Source: Xanthomarina arctica
GTDB lineage: Bacteria; Bacteroidota; Bacteroidia; Flavobacteriales; Flavobacteriaceae
Direction: 5' to 3'
DNA length: 64,000 bases
NCBI RefSeq assembly: GCF_014638915.1
Contig: NZ_BMFQ01000001.1
Coordinates: forward strand, 881,142-945,141
The notes under the pieces: generated by a model
What the model was told of the DNA's origin: nothing
The model's database searches: none
The model's input: the letters and a program-made list of their open reading frames with translations, nothing else
Program-made: the position numbers and the translations under genes
Shown here: in pieces, positions 25,777 through 34,672 of the stretch
Layout of the letters: every line of letters begins with the position of its first letter
Position numbering within the stretch: position 1 is the stretch's first letter

Positions 25777-27570
25777 ATGAGCGAACCTACATTAGAAATA
25801 CAACTTAAAACCTTGCCAAATGAGCCTGGAGTTTATCAGTATTTTGATGAAGATGGCACTATACTATATGTTGGAAAAGCAAAAAATTTAAAGAAACGGG
25901 TTAGTTCCTACTTTACAAAACAACATGATTATGGCAAAACTAGAGTTCTTGTAAAAAAGATTGCAAGTATTAAGCATATTGTTGTTAATACAGAAACAGA
26001 TGCTCTTTTATTAGAAAATAATTTAATAAAAAAACACCAACCTCGATATAATGTTCTGTTGAAGGATGATAAGTCCTACCCATGGATTTGTATTAAAAAC
26101 GAACGTTTTCCAAGAGTCTTTTCAACCAGACGGATTATTAAAGATGGAAGTGACTATTTCGGACCATATACAAGTACAAAAACCGTTTCGACCTTATTAG
26201 ATTTAATTAGAGGCCTTTATAAATTGAGAACTTGTAATTACGATTTATCTCAAGAAAAAATAGATGCTGGAAAATATAAAGTCTGTTTAGAATATCATTT
26301 AGGAAACTGTAAAGGGCCATGTGAAGGCTTTCAAACCCTTGAAGATTATGATGAAGGCATTAAGGCTATTAAAGAAATTTTAAAAGGGAATTTCAAAGAA
26401 TCTTTAACGCAGTTTAAACTGCAAATGAAGGAATTTGCTGAAGCCATGCAATATGAAGATGCCCATATTATAAAAGAGAAAATTCAAATTTTAGAAAATT
26501 ACCAAGCTAAATCTACCATTGTAAATCCAAAAATTAGCAATGTGGATGTATTTTCCATTGTTAGCGACGAAGGTTATGCTTATGTCAATTTTTTACAATT
26601 ATCTTATGGATCCATCATTCGTTCTCATACATTAGAGATCAAGAAAAAGCTTCAAGAATCGGATAAAGAGTTGTTGGAACTTGCTATTGTTGAATTAAGA
26701 CAACGGTTTCATTCAACTTCAAAAGAAATATTTGTGCCTTTTAAAATTAATTTAGGAGAAGATGTTAAAGTGGTTGTACCCCAGTTAGGTGATAAAAAGC
26801 ATATTTTGGATTTGTCCATCCGTAATGCTAAATACTATCGTATGGATCAATTAAAGCAAGTAAAAATTGTTGATCCAGATAGGCATGCCAATAGGATTAT
26901 GGCTCAAATGAAAACCGATTTACGTCTTGCAGATGAGCCAAGACACATTGAATGTTTTGATAATTCGAACATTCAAGGAACCCATCCTGTTGCGGCTTGT
27001 GTGGTATTTAAAAATGGTAAACCCAGTAAAAAAGATTATAGGCATTTTAATATTAAAACAGTTGAAGGTCCAGACGATTTTGCTTCCATGGAAGAAGTGG
27101 TTTACAGGCGTTACAAAAGAATGCTGGATGAAGGGAGCTCGTTACCACAATTAATTATAATTGATGGAGGAAAAGGACAACTGTCTTCAGCTTTAAAAAG
27201 TTTAGATGTCTTACAATTACGAAATAAAATTGCAATCATCGGAATTGCGAAACGTTTGGAAGAATTATTTTACCCGGATGATCCAATTCCCTTATATTTA
27301 GATAAAAAAAGTGAGACTTTAAAAATTATTCAACAACTTAGAAACGAAGCACATAGATTTGGAATCGAACATCACAGAAATAAAAGAAGCAAAACGGCTT
27401 TAAATACAGAGTTGGAAACCATTCCTGGAATTGGAGAGAAAACGATAGTAGAGTTATTAAAGGAATTTAAATCTGTAAAACGTATTGCCAATGCCAAGTT
27501 AGACGAGTTAGAAGATGTTGTTGGAGTTTCAAGAGCTCAAAAAATTTATAATTATTATCACAAGTCATGA
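25777..27570 (+). CDS. uvrC: Excinuclease ABC subunit C
   Basis: Dual-incision nuclease of nucleotide excision repair, 597 residues and complete. Domains in order: N-terminal GIY-YIG nuclease (GVYQYFDEDGTILYVGKAKN, about 18-37), UVR motif (KEFAEAMQYEDAHIIKEKIQ, about 215-235), the RNase H-like 5' nuclease half (ECFDNSNIQGTHPVA and IIDGGKGQLSSAL), and tandem helix-hairpin-helix motifs at the C-terminus (IPGIGEKTIVELL and VVGVSRAQKIYNY). The CxxC-type cysteine cluster (CNYDL...CLEYHLGNCKGPCEG) in the middle is also present. Its TGA overlaps the ATG of the patatin gene by four bases. Confidence 0.98.
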   Translation: MSEPTLEIQLKTLPNEPGVYQYFDEDGTILYVGKAKNLKKRVSSYFTKQHDYGKTRVLVKKIASIKHIVVNTETDALLLENNLIKKHQPRYNVLLKDDKSYPWICIKNERFPRVFSTRRIIKDGSDYFGPYTSTKTVSTLLDLIRGLYKLRTCNYDLSQEKIDAGKYKVCLEYHLGNCKGPCEGFQTLEDYDEGIKAIKEILKGNFKESLTQFKLQMKEFAEAMQYEDAHIIKEKIQILENYQAKSTIVNPKISNVDVFSIVSDEGYAYVNFLQLSYGSIIRSHTLEIKKKLQESDKELLELAIVELRQRFHSTSKEIFVPFKINLGEDVKVVVPQLGDKKHILDLSIRNAKYYRMDQLKQVKIVDPDRHANRIMAQMKTDLRLADEPRHIECFDNSNIQGTHPVAACVVFKNGKPSKKDYRHFNIKTVEGPDDFASMEEVVYRRYKRMLDEGSSLPQLIIIDGGKGQLSSALKSLDVLQLRNKIAIIGIAKRLEELFYPDDPIPLYLDKKSETLKIIQQLRNEAHRFGIEHHRNKRSKTALNTELETIPGIGEKTIVELLKEFKSVKRIANAKLDELEDVVGVSRAQKIYNYYHKS

Positions 27571-29798
27571 GGTATATTTTTATAATCTTATTTCTATTAA
27601 TCACCAGTTTTACATTCTCTCAAGACAAAACTAAAGAGGATGTGAAAATTGGCTTAGTGTTAAGTGGAGGTGGGGCTAAAGGTTTGGCTCATATTGGCGT
27701 TTTAAAGGTTATTGATAGCTTAGGGATTAGAATAGATTACATAGCCGGAACAAGTATGGGAGCTATTATTGGCTCTCTTTATGCTTCTGGGTATTCCGGT
27801 AAACAAATAGATTCCATTTTTAAAGAGGTGAATTTCGATAAAATTATTAACGACGATTTACCACGAGCAGCCAAAACCTTTTATGAAAGGGAAAATTCTG
27901 AAAAATATGCCGTAACATTACCTTTCGAACATTTTAAAATTAAATTGCCAACAGCATTGTCCAGAGGCCAAAACACCTTAGGCTTGCTTACTAAATTAAC
28001 CTTGCATGTTAGTGAAATAGACGATTTTAGTCATCTTCCAATTCCATTTTTTTGTATTGCAACTAACATAGAAACAGGACAGGCGGTCATCTTGGAAAAT
28101 GGTAATTTACCACAAGCCATAACTGCAAGTGGTGCATTACCATCTCTTTTTCAACCAGTAATTATAGATGGCCAACTTTTAATAGATGGCGGGGTTGTGA
28201 ATAATTATCCCATAGACGAGTTAAGAGCAAAAGGCATGGATTTAATAATAGGAGTTGATGTTCAGGACGATTTGGCTTCTCGAGACGATTTAAAATCTGC
28301 ACCAGAAATTTTACTTCAAATAAATAATTATCGAACCATAAACGATATGATCGTTAAGTCTAAAAAAACAGATATTTATATAAAACCAGATATTACAAAT
28401 TATACGGTAGTTTCATTTAGTGACGGAAGAGATATTATAGATAGTGGCCAAAAAGGGGCAAATAAAGAAATGGATGCTTTGAAACACGTGGCTTCTATGC
28501 AAAGTAATAAAAACAAAAAGCAGATAAATATTAAACCCATAGATAGCATTCAAATCAATGCTATTTATATTGAAGGAAATAAGAAATATACAGATGCCTA
28601 TGTATTGGGGAAAATTAAATTTAAGCAGAATGTGAAGCTAAAGTATAATAGCTATGTTGAAGGTGTAAATAACTTGACAGCTACAAATAACTTCGAAAGT
28701 GTAATACATCAATTGAAACCTTCTACAGACTCTGAAGGCTATGATATGTATATTGTTTTAAAAGAAAACCCCATTACTACCTTCTTTAAATTAGGGGTTC
28801 ATTATGACGATTTATACAAATCCGCAGCCTTGATAAACCTAACCAAAAAGAGGTTATTGATTAAAAACGATGTGCTTTCCTTCGATTTTATTGTAGGAGA
28901 TAACATCAGGTATAATTTTGAATATTACATAGACAAAGGTTTTTATTGGAGTATTGGTTTGAGATCAAAATACAATCAATTTAAAATAGAGACTCCGGCA
29001 ACTTCTTTTTTAACAGAAGAAGAATTAGAAACCATTAACGTTAATAAACTGGATATTTCTTTAAAAGATTTAACCAACCAATTCTACCTGCAAACCTTGT
29101 TTACCAAGGATATGGCCTTAACGCTTGGCATAGAACATAAAAGATTGAGAATTTCAACAGAAACCGTTTTAACAGGAGTTAATGAAAACGAAACCGTTTT
29201 CGATAATAGCGATTATTTAAGTTTGTTTGGGAAACTTAAATACGACTCTTACGACAATAAATATTTTCCAAATGAAGGGTTTTATTTTGCGGGAGATTTT
29301 CATTTATATTTCTATTCCTCAGATTATAATAATAATTTCAACGAATTTTCCATAGCAAAGGCAACCATTGGTTATTCTTATAGCTTTACCAATAAGTTAT
29401 CGGCAAATATCACTACTCAAGGGGGTTTTAATATAGGGGAAAATGATAACCCATATTTAAATTTTGCACTTGGTGGTTATGGAAACGACTTTATAAATAA
29501 TTTTGAAGCTTTCTATGGTTACGATTTTATTTCACTTTCAGGAAATAGCTACGTAAAAGGCCTAATTACCTTGGATTATGAGATTTTCAAGAAAAATCAT
29601 ATCATCTTAGCCGCTAATTATAGCAATATTGGAGATGATATTTTTGTTGATGGCGAATGGATTACATCTCCAGATTATTCTGGTTACGCCATTGGTTATT
29701 CTTTAGAAACTTTTGTTGGCCCTATAGAATTGAAATACACTTATTCTCCTGAAGACAATCAAAGTATTTGGTTTTTCAATTTAGGCTTTTGGTTCTAG
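27567..29798 (+). CDS. Patatin-like phospholipase with C-terminal outer-membrane barrel
   Basis: 743-residue exported protein. After a signal peptide (to about 19) comes a patatin domain with the oxyanion loop GGGAKG (34-39), nucleophile Ser63 in GTSMG and the dyad Asp207 in DGG. A POTRA-like segment follows (about 325-395, INAIYIEGNKKYTDAYVLGK), then a predicted beta-barrel ending in LGFWF with a terminal aromatic residue. This is the PlpD-like layout: a lipase attached to its own Omp85-type barrel. It overlaps uvrC by four bases (ATGA), so the two are translationally coupled although their functions appear unrelated. Substrate not deducible. Confidence 0.9.
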   Translation: MRYIFIILFLLITSFTFSQDKTKEDVKIGLVLSGGGAKGLAHIGVLKVIDSLGIRIDYIAGTSMGAIIGSLYASGYSGKQIDSIFKEVNFDKIINDDLPRAAKTFYERENSEKYAVTLPFEHFKIKLPTALSRGQNTLGLLTKLTLHVSEIDDFSHLPIPFFCIATNIETGQAVILENGNLPQAITASGALPSLFQPVIIDGQLLIDGGVVNNYPIDELRAKGMDLIIGVDVQDDLASRDDLKSAPEILLQINNYRTINDMIVKSKKTDIYIKPDITNYTVVSFSDGRDIIDSGQKGANKEMDALKHVASMQSNKNKKQINIKPIDSIQINAIYIEGNKKYTDAYVLGKIKFKQNVKLKYNSYVEGVNNLTATNNFESVIHQLKPSTDSEGYDMYIVLKENPITTFFKLGVHYDDLYKSAALINLTKKRLLIKNDVLSFDFIVGDNIRYNFEYYIDKGFYWSIGLRSKYNQFKIETPATSFLTEEELETINVNKLDISLKDLTNQFYLQTLFTKDMALTLGIEHKRLRISTETVLTGVNENETVFDNSDYLSLFGKLKYDSYDNKYFPNEGFYFAGDFHLYFYSSDYNNNFNEFSIAKATIGYSYSFTNKLSANITTQGGFNIGENDNPYLNFALGGYGNDFINNFEAFYGYDFISLSGNSYVKGLITLDYEIFKKNHIILAANYSNIGDDIFVDGEWITSPDYSGYAIGYSLETFVGPIELKYTYSPEDNQSIWFFNLGFWF

Positions 29799-29875
29799 AA
29801 CTTTTGTTTCATTAAATGAAGAAGCTTTCTTTACATAAAATTAAGTTCATAATTTTTTACGATATTTGTAGAACA

Positions 29876-29941
29876 ATGAAACATTTTTGGACAGATTTAC
29901 TATCGCATCTTCAATTTCTTATCAAAAGAAATCCAGAATAA
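29876..29941 (+). CDS. Possible 21-residue small ORF upstream of hmgA
   Basis: A short frame MKHFWTDLLSHLQFLIKRNP plus Glu sits in the 252-base spacer between the patatin gene and hmgA. It starts 6 bases after GATATTTG, one mismatch from the -7 consensus. The product would be amphipathic with a basic end. There is no other evidence that it is translated, and chance is a serious alternative. The rest of the spacer holds only a weak promoter candidate (TATATTTA, 29971-29978, with TTTG about 15 bases earlier) for hmgA. Confidence 0.22.
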   Translation: MKHFWTDLLSHLQFLIKRNPE

Positions 29942-30050
29942 ATAGGCGTATTTTGTATCTTTATATAAAATATATTTAGTGTGCTTGGGTTATGATTAAA
30001 ATTAAGTTTTTACTCAGTATCCACCACATATAACTCTTAACTTATAAGAA

Positions 30051-31205
30051 ATGCCATTTTATCATAAACTAGGAAAAACACCTCCTAAAAGACATACACA
30101 ATTTAGAAAACCAGATGGAAGCTTATATAGTGAACAGCTGTTTGGAACCATTGGTTTTGATGGAATGTCAACAAACTCATATCACGAACAAAGACCAACA
30201 CAGGTAAAAGCTATTAATAAGCAATACAGCGTAGCTCCTAAAATTGCGAAAGAAAATAGTATTCAATCGTATCGATTTAGAGGGTTTCAAGTAAAACCTG
30301 AAAACGATTACTTAGAAAGTAGGAAAACGGTTCTTACGAACAGCGACTGTAGCATCATCTTAGCAGCTCCAAAACTATCAACAACAGATTATTTTTATAA
30401 AAACTCCGATGCAGACGAGATGATTTTCATCCATAAAGGCACTGGAAAATTACGCACACATTTAGGAAATCTAGACTTTAAATATGGCGATTATTTAATT
30501 GTACCAAGAGGAACCATCTATAAAATGGATTTTGATACAGAAGATAATAGATTATTTATTGTAGAATCCAGAAGACCTATTTATACGCCAAAAAGATATA
30601 GAAATTGGTTTGGACAATTATTAGAACATTCTCCATATTGCGAAAGAGATATTCGTCAGCCTCAAGAGCTAGAAACCCATAACGAATCTGGCGATTTTTT
30701 AATGAAAGTTAAAAAACAAGGTGATATTTTCGAAATGGTTTACGCATCACATCCTTTTGATGTGGTTGGTTATGATGGTTATAGTTATCCTTATGCGCTT
30801 TCAATTCACGATTTTGAACCTATTACTGGTAGAATTCATCAGCCACCACCAGTTCATCAAACGTTTGAAACAGATGCCTTTGTAATATGTAGTTTTGTTC
30901 CAAGATTATACGATTACCATCCGTTGTCAATTCCTGCGCCATATAACCATAGCAATATAGATAGTGATGAGGTTTTATATTATGTTGACGGCGATTTTAT
31001 GAGTAGAAACGATGTAGATGCTGGACATATATCCTTACATCCAGCGGGTATTCCACACGGTCCACACCCAGGAGCAGCGGAACGTAGTATTGGAAAAGTT
31101 AGAACAGACGAATTGGCCGTAATGGTGGATACGTTTAAACCATTAAAAATTACAGAAGAAGCATTAAAAATAGCAGACGAAGATTACTTTAAATCTTGGC
31201 TTTAA
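30051..31205 (+). CDS. hmgA: Homogentisate 1,2-dioxygenase
   Basis: Non-haem iron dioxygenase that opens the ring of homogentisate to maleylacetoacetate in tyrosine and phenylalanine breakdown. The 384-residue protein has the cupin core and the C-terminal ligand region: candidate iron ligands are His300 and Glu307 (YNHSNIDSDEV) and His336 (GIPHGPHPG). It is shorter than the roughly 440-residue proteobacterial and human enzymes, as in other Bacteroidota. The next pathway-related gene, hppD, follows about 450 bases later, with a four-helix-bundle gene and inverted repeats between. Fumarylacetoacetase and the isomerase are not in the window. Confidence 0.95.
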   Translation: MPFYHKLGKTPPKRHTQFRKPDGSLYSEQLFGTIGFDGMSTNSYHEQRPTQVKAINKQYSVAPKIAKENSIQSYRFRGFQVKPENDYLESRKTVLTNSDCSIILAAPKLSTTDYFYKNSDADEMIFIHKGTGKLRTHLGNLDFKYGDYLIVPRGTIYKMDFDTEDNRLFIVESRRPIYTPKRYRNWFGQLLEHSPYCERDIRQPQELETHNESGDFLMKVKKQGDIFEMVYASHPFDVVGYDGYSYPYALSIHDFEPITGRIHQPPPVHQTFETDAFVICSFVPRLYDYHPLSIPAPYNHSNIDSDEVLYYVDGDFMSRNDVDAGHISLHPAGIPHGPHPGAAERSIGKVRTDELAVMVDTFKPLKITEEALKIADEDYFKSWL

Positions 31206-31212
31206 AATCAAA

Positions 31213-31237
31213 GAGATAAGAGATAAGAGATAAGAGA
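31213..31237 (+). repeat. Short tandem repeat (GAGATAA)3
   Basis: Three exact copies of GAGATAA plus a partial fourth (GAGA) begin eight bases after the hmgA stop and lead into the left arm of the imperfect inverted repeat around the four-helix-bundle gene. Confidence 0.8.
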
Positions 31238-31635
31238 GTAGATAAAAAAGAGGATGACAAATAAGAAAAGACATAATTATAAGAATCTAAAAATTTGGAA
31301 TTTAGGAATTGAGATTGTTGATGATGTTTTTGATATTATAAGTGAATTTCCTAAAGATGAAAAATTTGGTTTAAGTTCTCAACTTAGTAGGTGTTCTGTT
31401 TCAATACCAAGTAATATTGCAGAAGGGTCAGCTAGAACAGATAAATCTCTTTCTCATTTTATTGATATTTCTCTTGGCTCTTCTTTTGAACTTGACACGC
31501 AGTTAATAATTGCATATAAAAGAAAATATATTACATCTGAAAAATTAAAACAAATTCAAGAAAAAATAGAAGAATTTCAGAAAATGACTATGGGTTTTCA
31601 AAATAAACTATAAAGTCTTTTTTCTATATTCTCTT
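31232..31635. mobile_element. Putative small cassette: imperfect inverted repeats around a four-helix-bundle gene
   Basis: The sequence at 31232-31250 (AAGAGAGTAGATAAAAAAG) and that at 31617-31635 (CTTTTTTCTATATTCTCTT) are inverted copies matching at 16 of 19 positions. They enclose exactly one gene, of the family best known from intervening sequences in 23S rRNA genes, where such arms form the stem. Purine-rich sequence outside the left arm and pyrimidine-rich sequence outside the right extend the complementarity loosely. No transposase or target-site duplication is seen, so mobility is inferred. Confidence 0.5.
31254..31613 (+). CDS. Four-helix-bundle protein (23S rRNA intervening-sequence family)
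   Basis: 119-residue protein of the four-helix-bundle / S23 family. Diagnostic stretches are YKNLKIWNLGIEIVDDVFDI at the start and SRCSVSIPSNIAEGSART in the middle, followed by helices with SFELDTQLIIAYKR. Members are usually found in spacers or rRNA intervening sequences with no known biochemical role; a nucleic-acid-binding role is suspected because of a basic surface. Here it lies between hmgA and hppD in the same direction, within imperfect inverted repeats, and does not belong to the pathway by function. Confidence 0.88.
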   Translation: MTNKKRHNYKNLKIWNLGIEIVDDVFDIISEFPKDEKFGLSSQLSRCSVSIPSNIAEGSARTDKSLSHFIDISLGSSFELDTQLIIAYKRKYITSEKLKQIQEKIEEFQKMTMGFQNKL

Positions 31636-31658
31636 TTCTTTCTTCTAAAATAAAGAAT

Positions 31659-32819
31659 ATGAGTAAAGAAATAAAATCAGTAGAATACGGTTTAGAAAAA
31701 ATATTTGAAGGCGCTCAAGATTTCCTTCCCTTATTAGGAACTGACTATGTAGAATTCTATGTTGGAAATGCCAAGCAAGCCGCACATTTTTATAAAACAG
31801 CCTTCGGTTTTCAATCCTATGCTTATAAAGGTTTGGAAACAGGCTCTAGAGATGAGGTTAGTTATGTGTTAAAACAAGATAAAATTCGATTGGTTCTAAC
31901 CACGCCTTTAAATAGTAAATCTCCAATAAATAACCATTTAGCAAAACATGGAGATGGTGTAAAAGTGGTAGCTTTATGGGTAGATGATGCCAGAAGTGCT
32001 TACGAAGAAACTACCAAAAGAGGTGCTAAATCGTATATGGAACCAACAGTAGAAACAGACGAACATGGAGAATTGGTTCGTGCTGGAATTTATACTTATG
32101 GAGAAACGGTTCATATGTTTGTGGAACGAAAAAACTACAAAGGGACATTTATGCCTGGTTTTAGAGAGTGGAAATCAGATTATAACCCAGAACCAACAGG
32201 TCTTAAATTTATAGACCATATGGTTGGAAATGTAGGTTGGGGAGAAATGAATACCTGGGTAAAATGGTATGAAGATGTGATGGGTTTTGTAAATTTCCTT
32301 TCCTTCGACGACAAACAAATTCATACAGAATATTCAGCTCTAATGAGTAAAGTGATGAGTAATGGAAATGGACGAATCAAGTTTCCAATTAACGAACCAG
32401 CCGAAGGAAAAAAGAGATCTCAAATTGAAGAATATCTAGATTTTTATGAAGGTCCAGGAGTACAACATATTGCTGTAGCTACAGATGATATTATCTCAAC
32501 TGTATCAGATTTACGCTCTAGAGGAATTGAGTTTTTATCAACACCTCCAGAAGAATATTACAGAGCTGTTCCTGGAAGATTAGAAACATATAGCCATGAA
32601 TTGCGCGAAGATATCGAAACTCTAAAAAGTCTAGGTATAATGATTGATGCCGATGAAGAAGGATATCTTTTACAGATTTTCACGAAGCCTATTGAAGATA
32701 GACCGACACTTTTCTTCGAAATTATTCAAAGAATGGGAGCCAAAGGTTTTGGTGCTGGAAATTTCAAAGCCCTTTTCGAATCTATAGAACGCGAACAAGA
32801 ATTAAGAGGTACTTTATAA
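31659..32819 (+). CDS. hppD: 4-hydroxyphenylpyruvate dioxygenase
   Basis: Makes homogentisate from 4-hydroxyphenylpyruvate, the step before HmgA. The 386 residues comprise two vicinal-oxygen-chelate halves; the iron ligands in the C-terminal half are His187 (IDHMVGNVG), His270 (GVQHIAVATDD) and Glu354 (TLFFEIIQRMG), in the expected spacing. The C-terminal lid GAKGFGAGNFKALFESIE is present. The order hmgA-cassette-hppD with a terminator right after hppD suggests a single tyrosine-degradation transcript running through the inserted gene. Confidence 0.97.
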   Translation: MSKEIKSVEYGLEKIFEGAQDFLPLLGTDYVEFYVGNAKQAAHFYKTAFGFQSYAYKGLETGSRDEVSYVLKQDKIRLVLTTPLNSKSPINNHLAKHGDGVKVVALWVDDARSAYEETTKRGAKSYMEPTVETDEHGELVRAGIYTYGETVHMFVERKNYKGTFMPGFREWKSDYNPEPTGLKFIDHMVGNVGWGEMNTWVKWYEDVMGFVNFLSFDDKQIHTEYSALMSKVMSNGNGRIKFPINEPAEGKKRSQIEEYLDFYEGPGVQHIAVATDDIISTVSDLRSRGIEFLSTPPEEYYRAVPGRLETYSHELREDIETLKSLGIMIDADEEGYLLQIFTKPIEDRPTLFFEIIQRMGAKGFGAGNFKALFESIEREQELRGTL

Positions 32820-32844
32820 CAAATATTTAACTAAAAACGACTTA

Positions 32845-32878
32845 AAAACTCTATCAAACTCACTGATAGAGTTTTTTT
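32845..32878 (+). terminator. Terminator after hppD
   Basis: A 12-bp perfect stem (AAAACTCTATCA, 32845-32856, with 32864-32875) and a 7-base loop run into seven T residues, a standard rho-independent terminator. Confidence 0.87.
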
Positions 32879-32966
32879 GTTTTATACATTTGGAACAGTA
32901 ATTGTATTATAGAGAGCAGACAATAATAATGTATTCATTAAGTTACATTTACAGATATAATTAAAT

Positions 32967-33749
32967 ATGAAAAAGTCACTTCTTATAATTTTAATAATTT
33001 TGTTTACCCAACCGTTTTTTGCCCAAAGCGAAAGTTCCTTTGGGGTAGGAGAATGGTTTAAATTTGAAATGAGTTATAGTGGATTTTTAAAAGCCGGTGA
33101 AGCTACATTAACGGTAAATAAAGCCATGTACAAAAATAAACCCGTTTATCATGTGGTTGGTAAAGGCTGGACTACTGGAGCAATTAAATGGTTTTTTAAA
33201 GTAGAAGATCAGTATGAAAGCTATTTCGATATGCAAAATATCATGCCATATAAGTTTGTTAGGAATATAGATGAAGGTGGCCACACCAAGAATATAGAAA
33301 TAGATTTCGATCAAGTTAATAATAAAGCTTACGTCAACAATCTTAAGCACAACAGAAAAAGTGAATTCGACACCCAACCGAATATTCAAGACATGATTTC
33401 TACATTTTACTATCTAAGAGATAATCTGGATATTAAAAACTTGAAAGAAGGGAAAGAAGTGCATGTAGATATGTTTTTCGATGAAGAAAATTATGGCTTT
33501 AAATTAAGGTACCTTGGAAAGGAAATAATTGATACCGAGTTTGGTAAAATAGACGCTCTTAAATTTAGACCATATGTTATGGCTGGAAGAGTTTTTAAAG
33601 AAGAAGAAAGCTTGACTCTATGGGTTTCAAATGATAAAAATAAAGTACCTTTACGTATCCAAGCAGATTTAGCTGTGGGCTCTTTAAGAGCAGATTTAGA
33701 AGCCTTTAAAGGTTTAAAACACCCATTTAAAATAATAGCAAAAAATTAA
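32967..33749 (+). CDS. DUF3108 domain-containing exported protein
   Basis: 260-residue protein with a signal peptide (MKKSLLIILIILFTQPFFAQ) and the DUF3108 pattern: EWFKFEMSYSGFLKAGEATL near the N-terminus, YHVVGKGWTTGAIKWFFKVE, then alternating strands with a C-terminal VPLRIQADLAVGSLRADLE. Family function is unknown; a beta-barrel or lipid-binding periplasmic protein is a common guess. It opens a tightly coupled run: its TAA shares a base with the ATG of the tryptophan dioxygenase gene. A near-consensus -7 box TACATTTA lies at 32944-32951. Confidence 0.85.
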   Translation: MKKSLLIILIILFTQPFFAQSESSFGVGEWFKFEMSYSGFLKAGEATLTVNKAMYKNKPVYHVVGKGWTTGAIKWFFKVEDQYESYFDMQNIMPYKFVRNIDEGGHTKNIEIDFDQVNNKAYVNNLKHNRKSEFDTQPNIQDMISTFYYLRDNLDIKNLKEGKEVHVDMFFDEENYGFKLRYLGKEIIDTEFGKIDALKFRPYVMAGRVFKEEESLTLWVSNDKNKVPLRIQADLAVGSLRADLEAFKGLKHPFKIIAKN

Positions 33750-34672
33750 TGGAACCAAACAAAGAAATAACCAATCAATTAAAAGAAAAATTTGATGCCA
33801 TTGGACAAGATTTAGATGTGCATTTAAAAGGCTTGTTGTATAGCAAACCCATAAATTATTGGGATTATGTTCAAACGGACGCTTTACTAGATCTTCAAAC
33901 ACAACGTACTGTTTTACCAGATGAGATGGTTTTTATTATGTACCATCAAATCAACGAATTGTTGTTTAAAATGATTCTTTGGGAAATTGAGCAAGTTGCC
34001 AAGGAAGAAAACGTAGAAGCTACTTTTTTCTCTAATAAATTAATGAGAGTCAGTAGATATTTCGACATGCTAACATCTTCCTTCGAAATTATGAAGGATG
34101 GTATGGATATAGAACAATACAATAAATTTAGAAATACCTTAACCCCTGCAAGTGGCTTTCAAAGCGCCCAATACAGAAAAATAGAATTTGCTTCTACAGA
34201 ACTTATAAATTTAATAGACAACAGATTTAGGGAAACTATAGATAGAAACACCTCTTTTGAACATGCTTTTAACCATTTATATTGGCAAGCCGCTGGAAAA
34301 GACTACAAAACTGGTAAAAAATCTTATTTATTAACAGTTTTTGAAGAACGATACAAAGATGAATTTATTAGATTTGCCAAATTCTATAACACCAATAATC
34401 TGTGGACTAAGTTTAAGCAGTTACCACAAGAGGTTAAAGAAGACAAAGAATTAATTAATGCCATGCGTCATTACGACTATACCGTAAACATTACTTGGGT
34501 TATGGCACATTACAAAACAGCAAACCATTATTTAAACATTGGTGGTAAAACAGTTGAAGCAACAGGAGGAAGTGAATGGGTAAAGTACATGCATCCAAAA
34601 TATCAGAGAAGAATATTTTTTCCAGAATTATGGACCGAACAAGAACTAAAAGATTGGGGAAAAGATGTTTAA
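33749..34672 (+). CDS. Tryptophan 2,3-dioxygenase family protein
   Basis: Haem dioxygenase opening the indole ring of tryptophan to N-formylkynurenine. The 307 residues are helical, with INYWDYVQTDALLDLQ, DEMVFIMYHQINELLFKMIL, PASGFQSAQYRKIE and the C-terminal NITWVMAHYKTANHYL, whose His residues include the probable haem ligand, followed by TGGSEWVKYMHPK. It is related to but somewhat longer than classical bacterial KynA (about 280). It is coupled by one-base overlaps to DUF3108 upstream and to an M23 lipoprotein downstream. Kynureninase and formamidase are not in the window. Confidence 0.9.
   Translation: MEPNKEITNQLKEKFDAIGQDLDVHLKGLLYSKPINYWDYVQTDALLDLQTQRTVLPDEMVFIMYHQINELLFKMILWEIEQVAKEENVEATFFSNKLMRVSRYFDMLTSSFEIMKDGMDIEQYNKFRNTLTPASGFQSAQYRKIEFASTELINLIDNRFRETIDRNTSFEHAFNHLYWQAAGKDYKTGKKSYLLTVFEERYKDEFIRFAKFYNTNNLWTKFKQLPQEVKEDKELINAMRHYDYTVNITWVMAHYKTANHYLNIGGKTVEATGGSEWVKYMHPKYQRRIFFPELWTEQELKDWGKDV

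Noticed and set aside
34576-34671. N-terminal extension of the M23 lipoprotein
   Set aside because: It would overlap tryptophan dioxygenase by about 100 bases and hide the lipoprotein signal.
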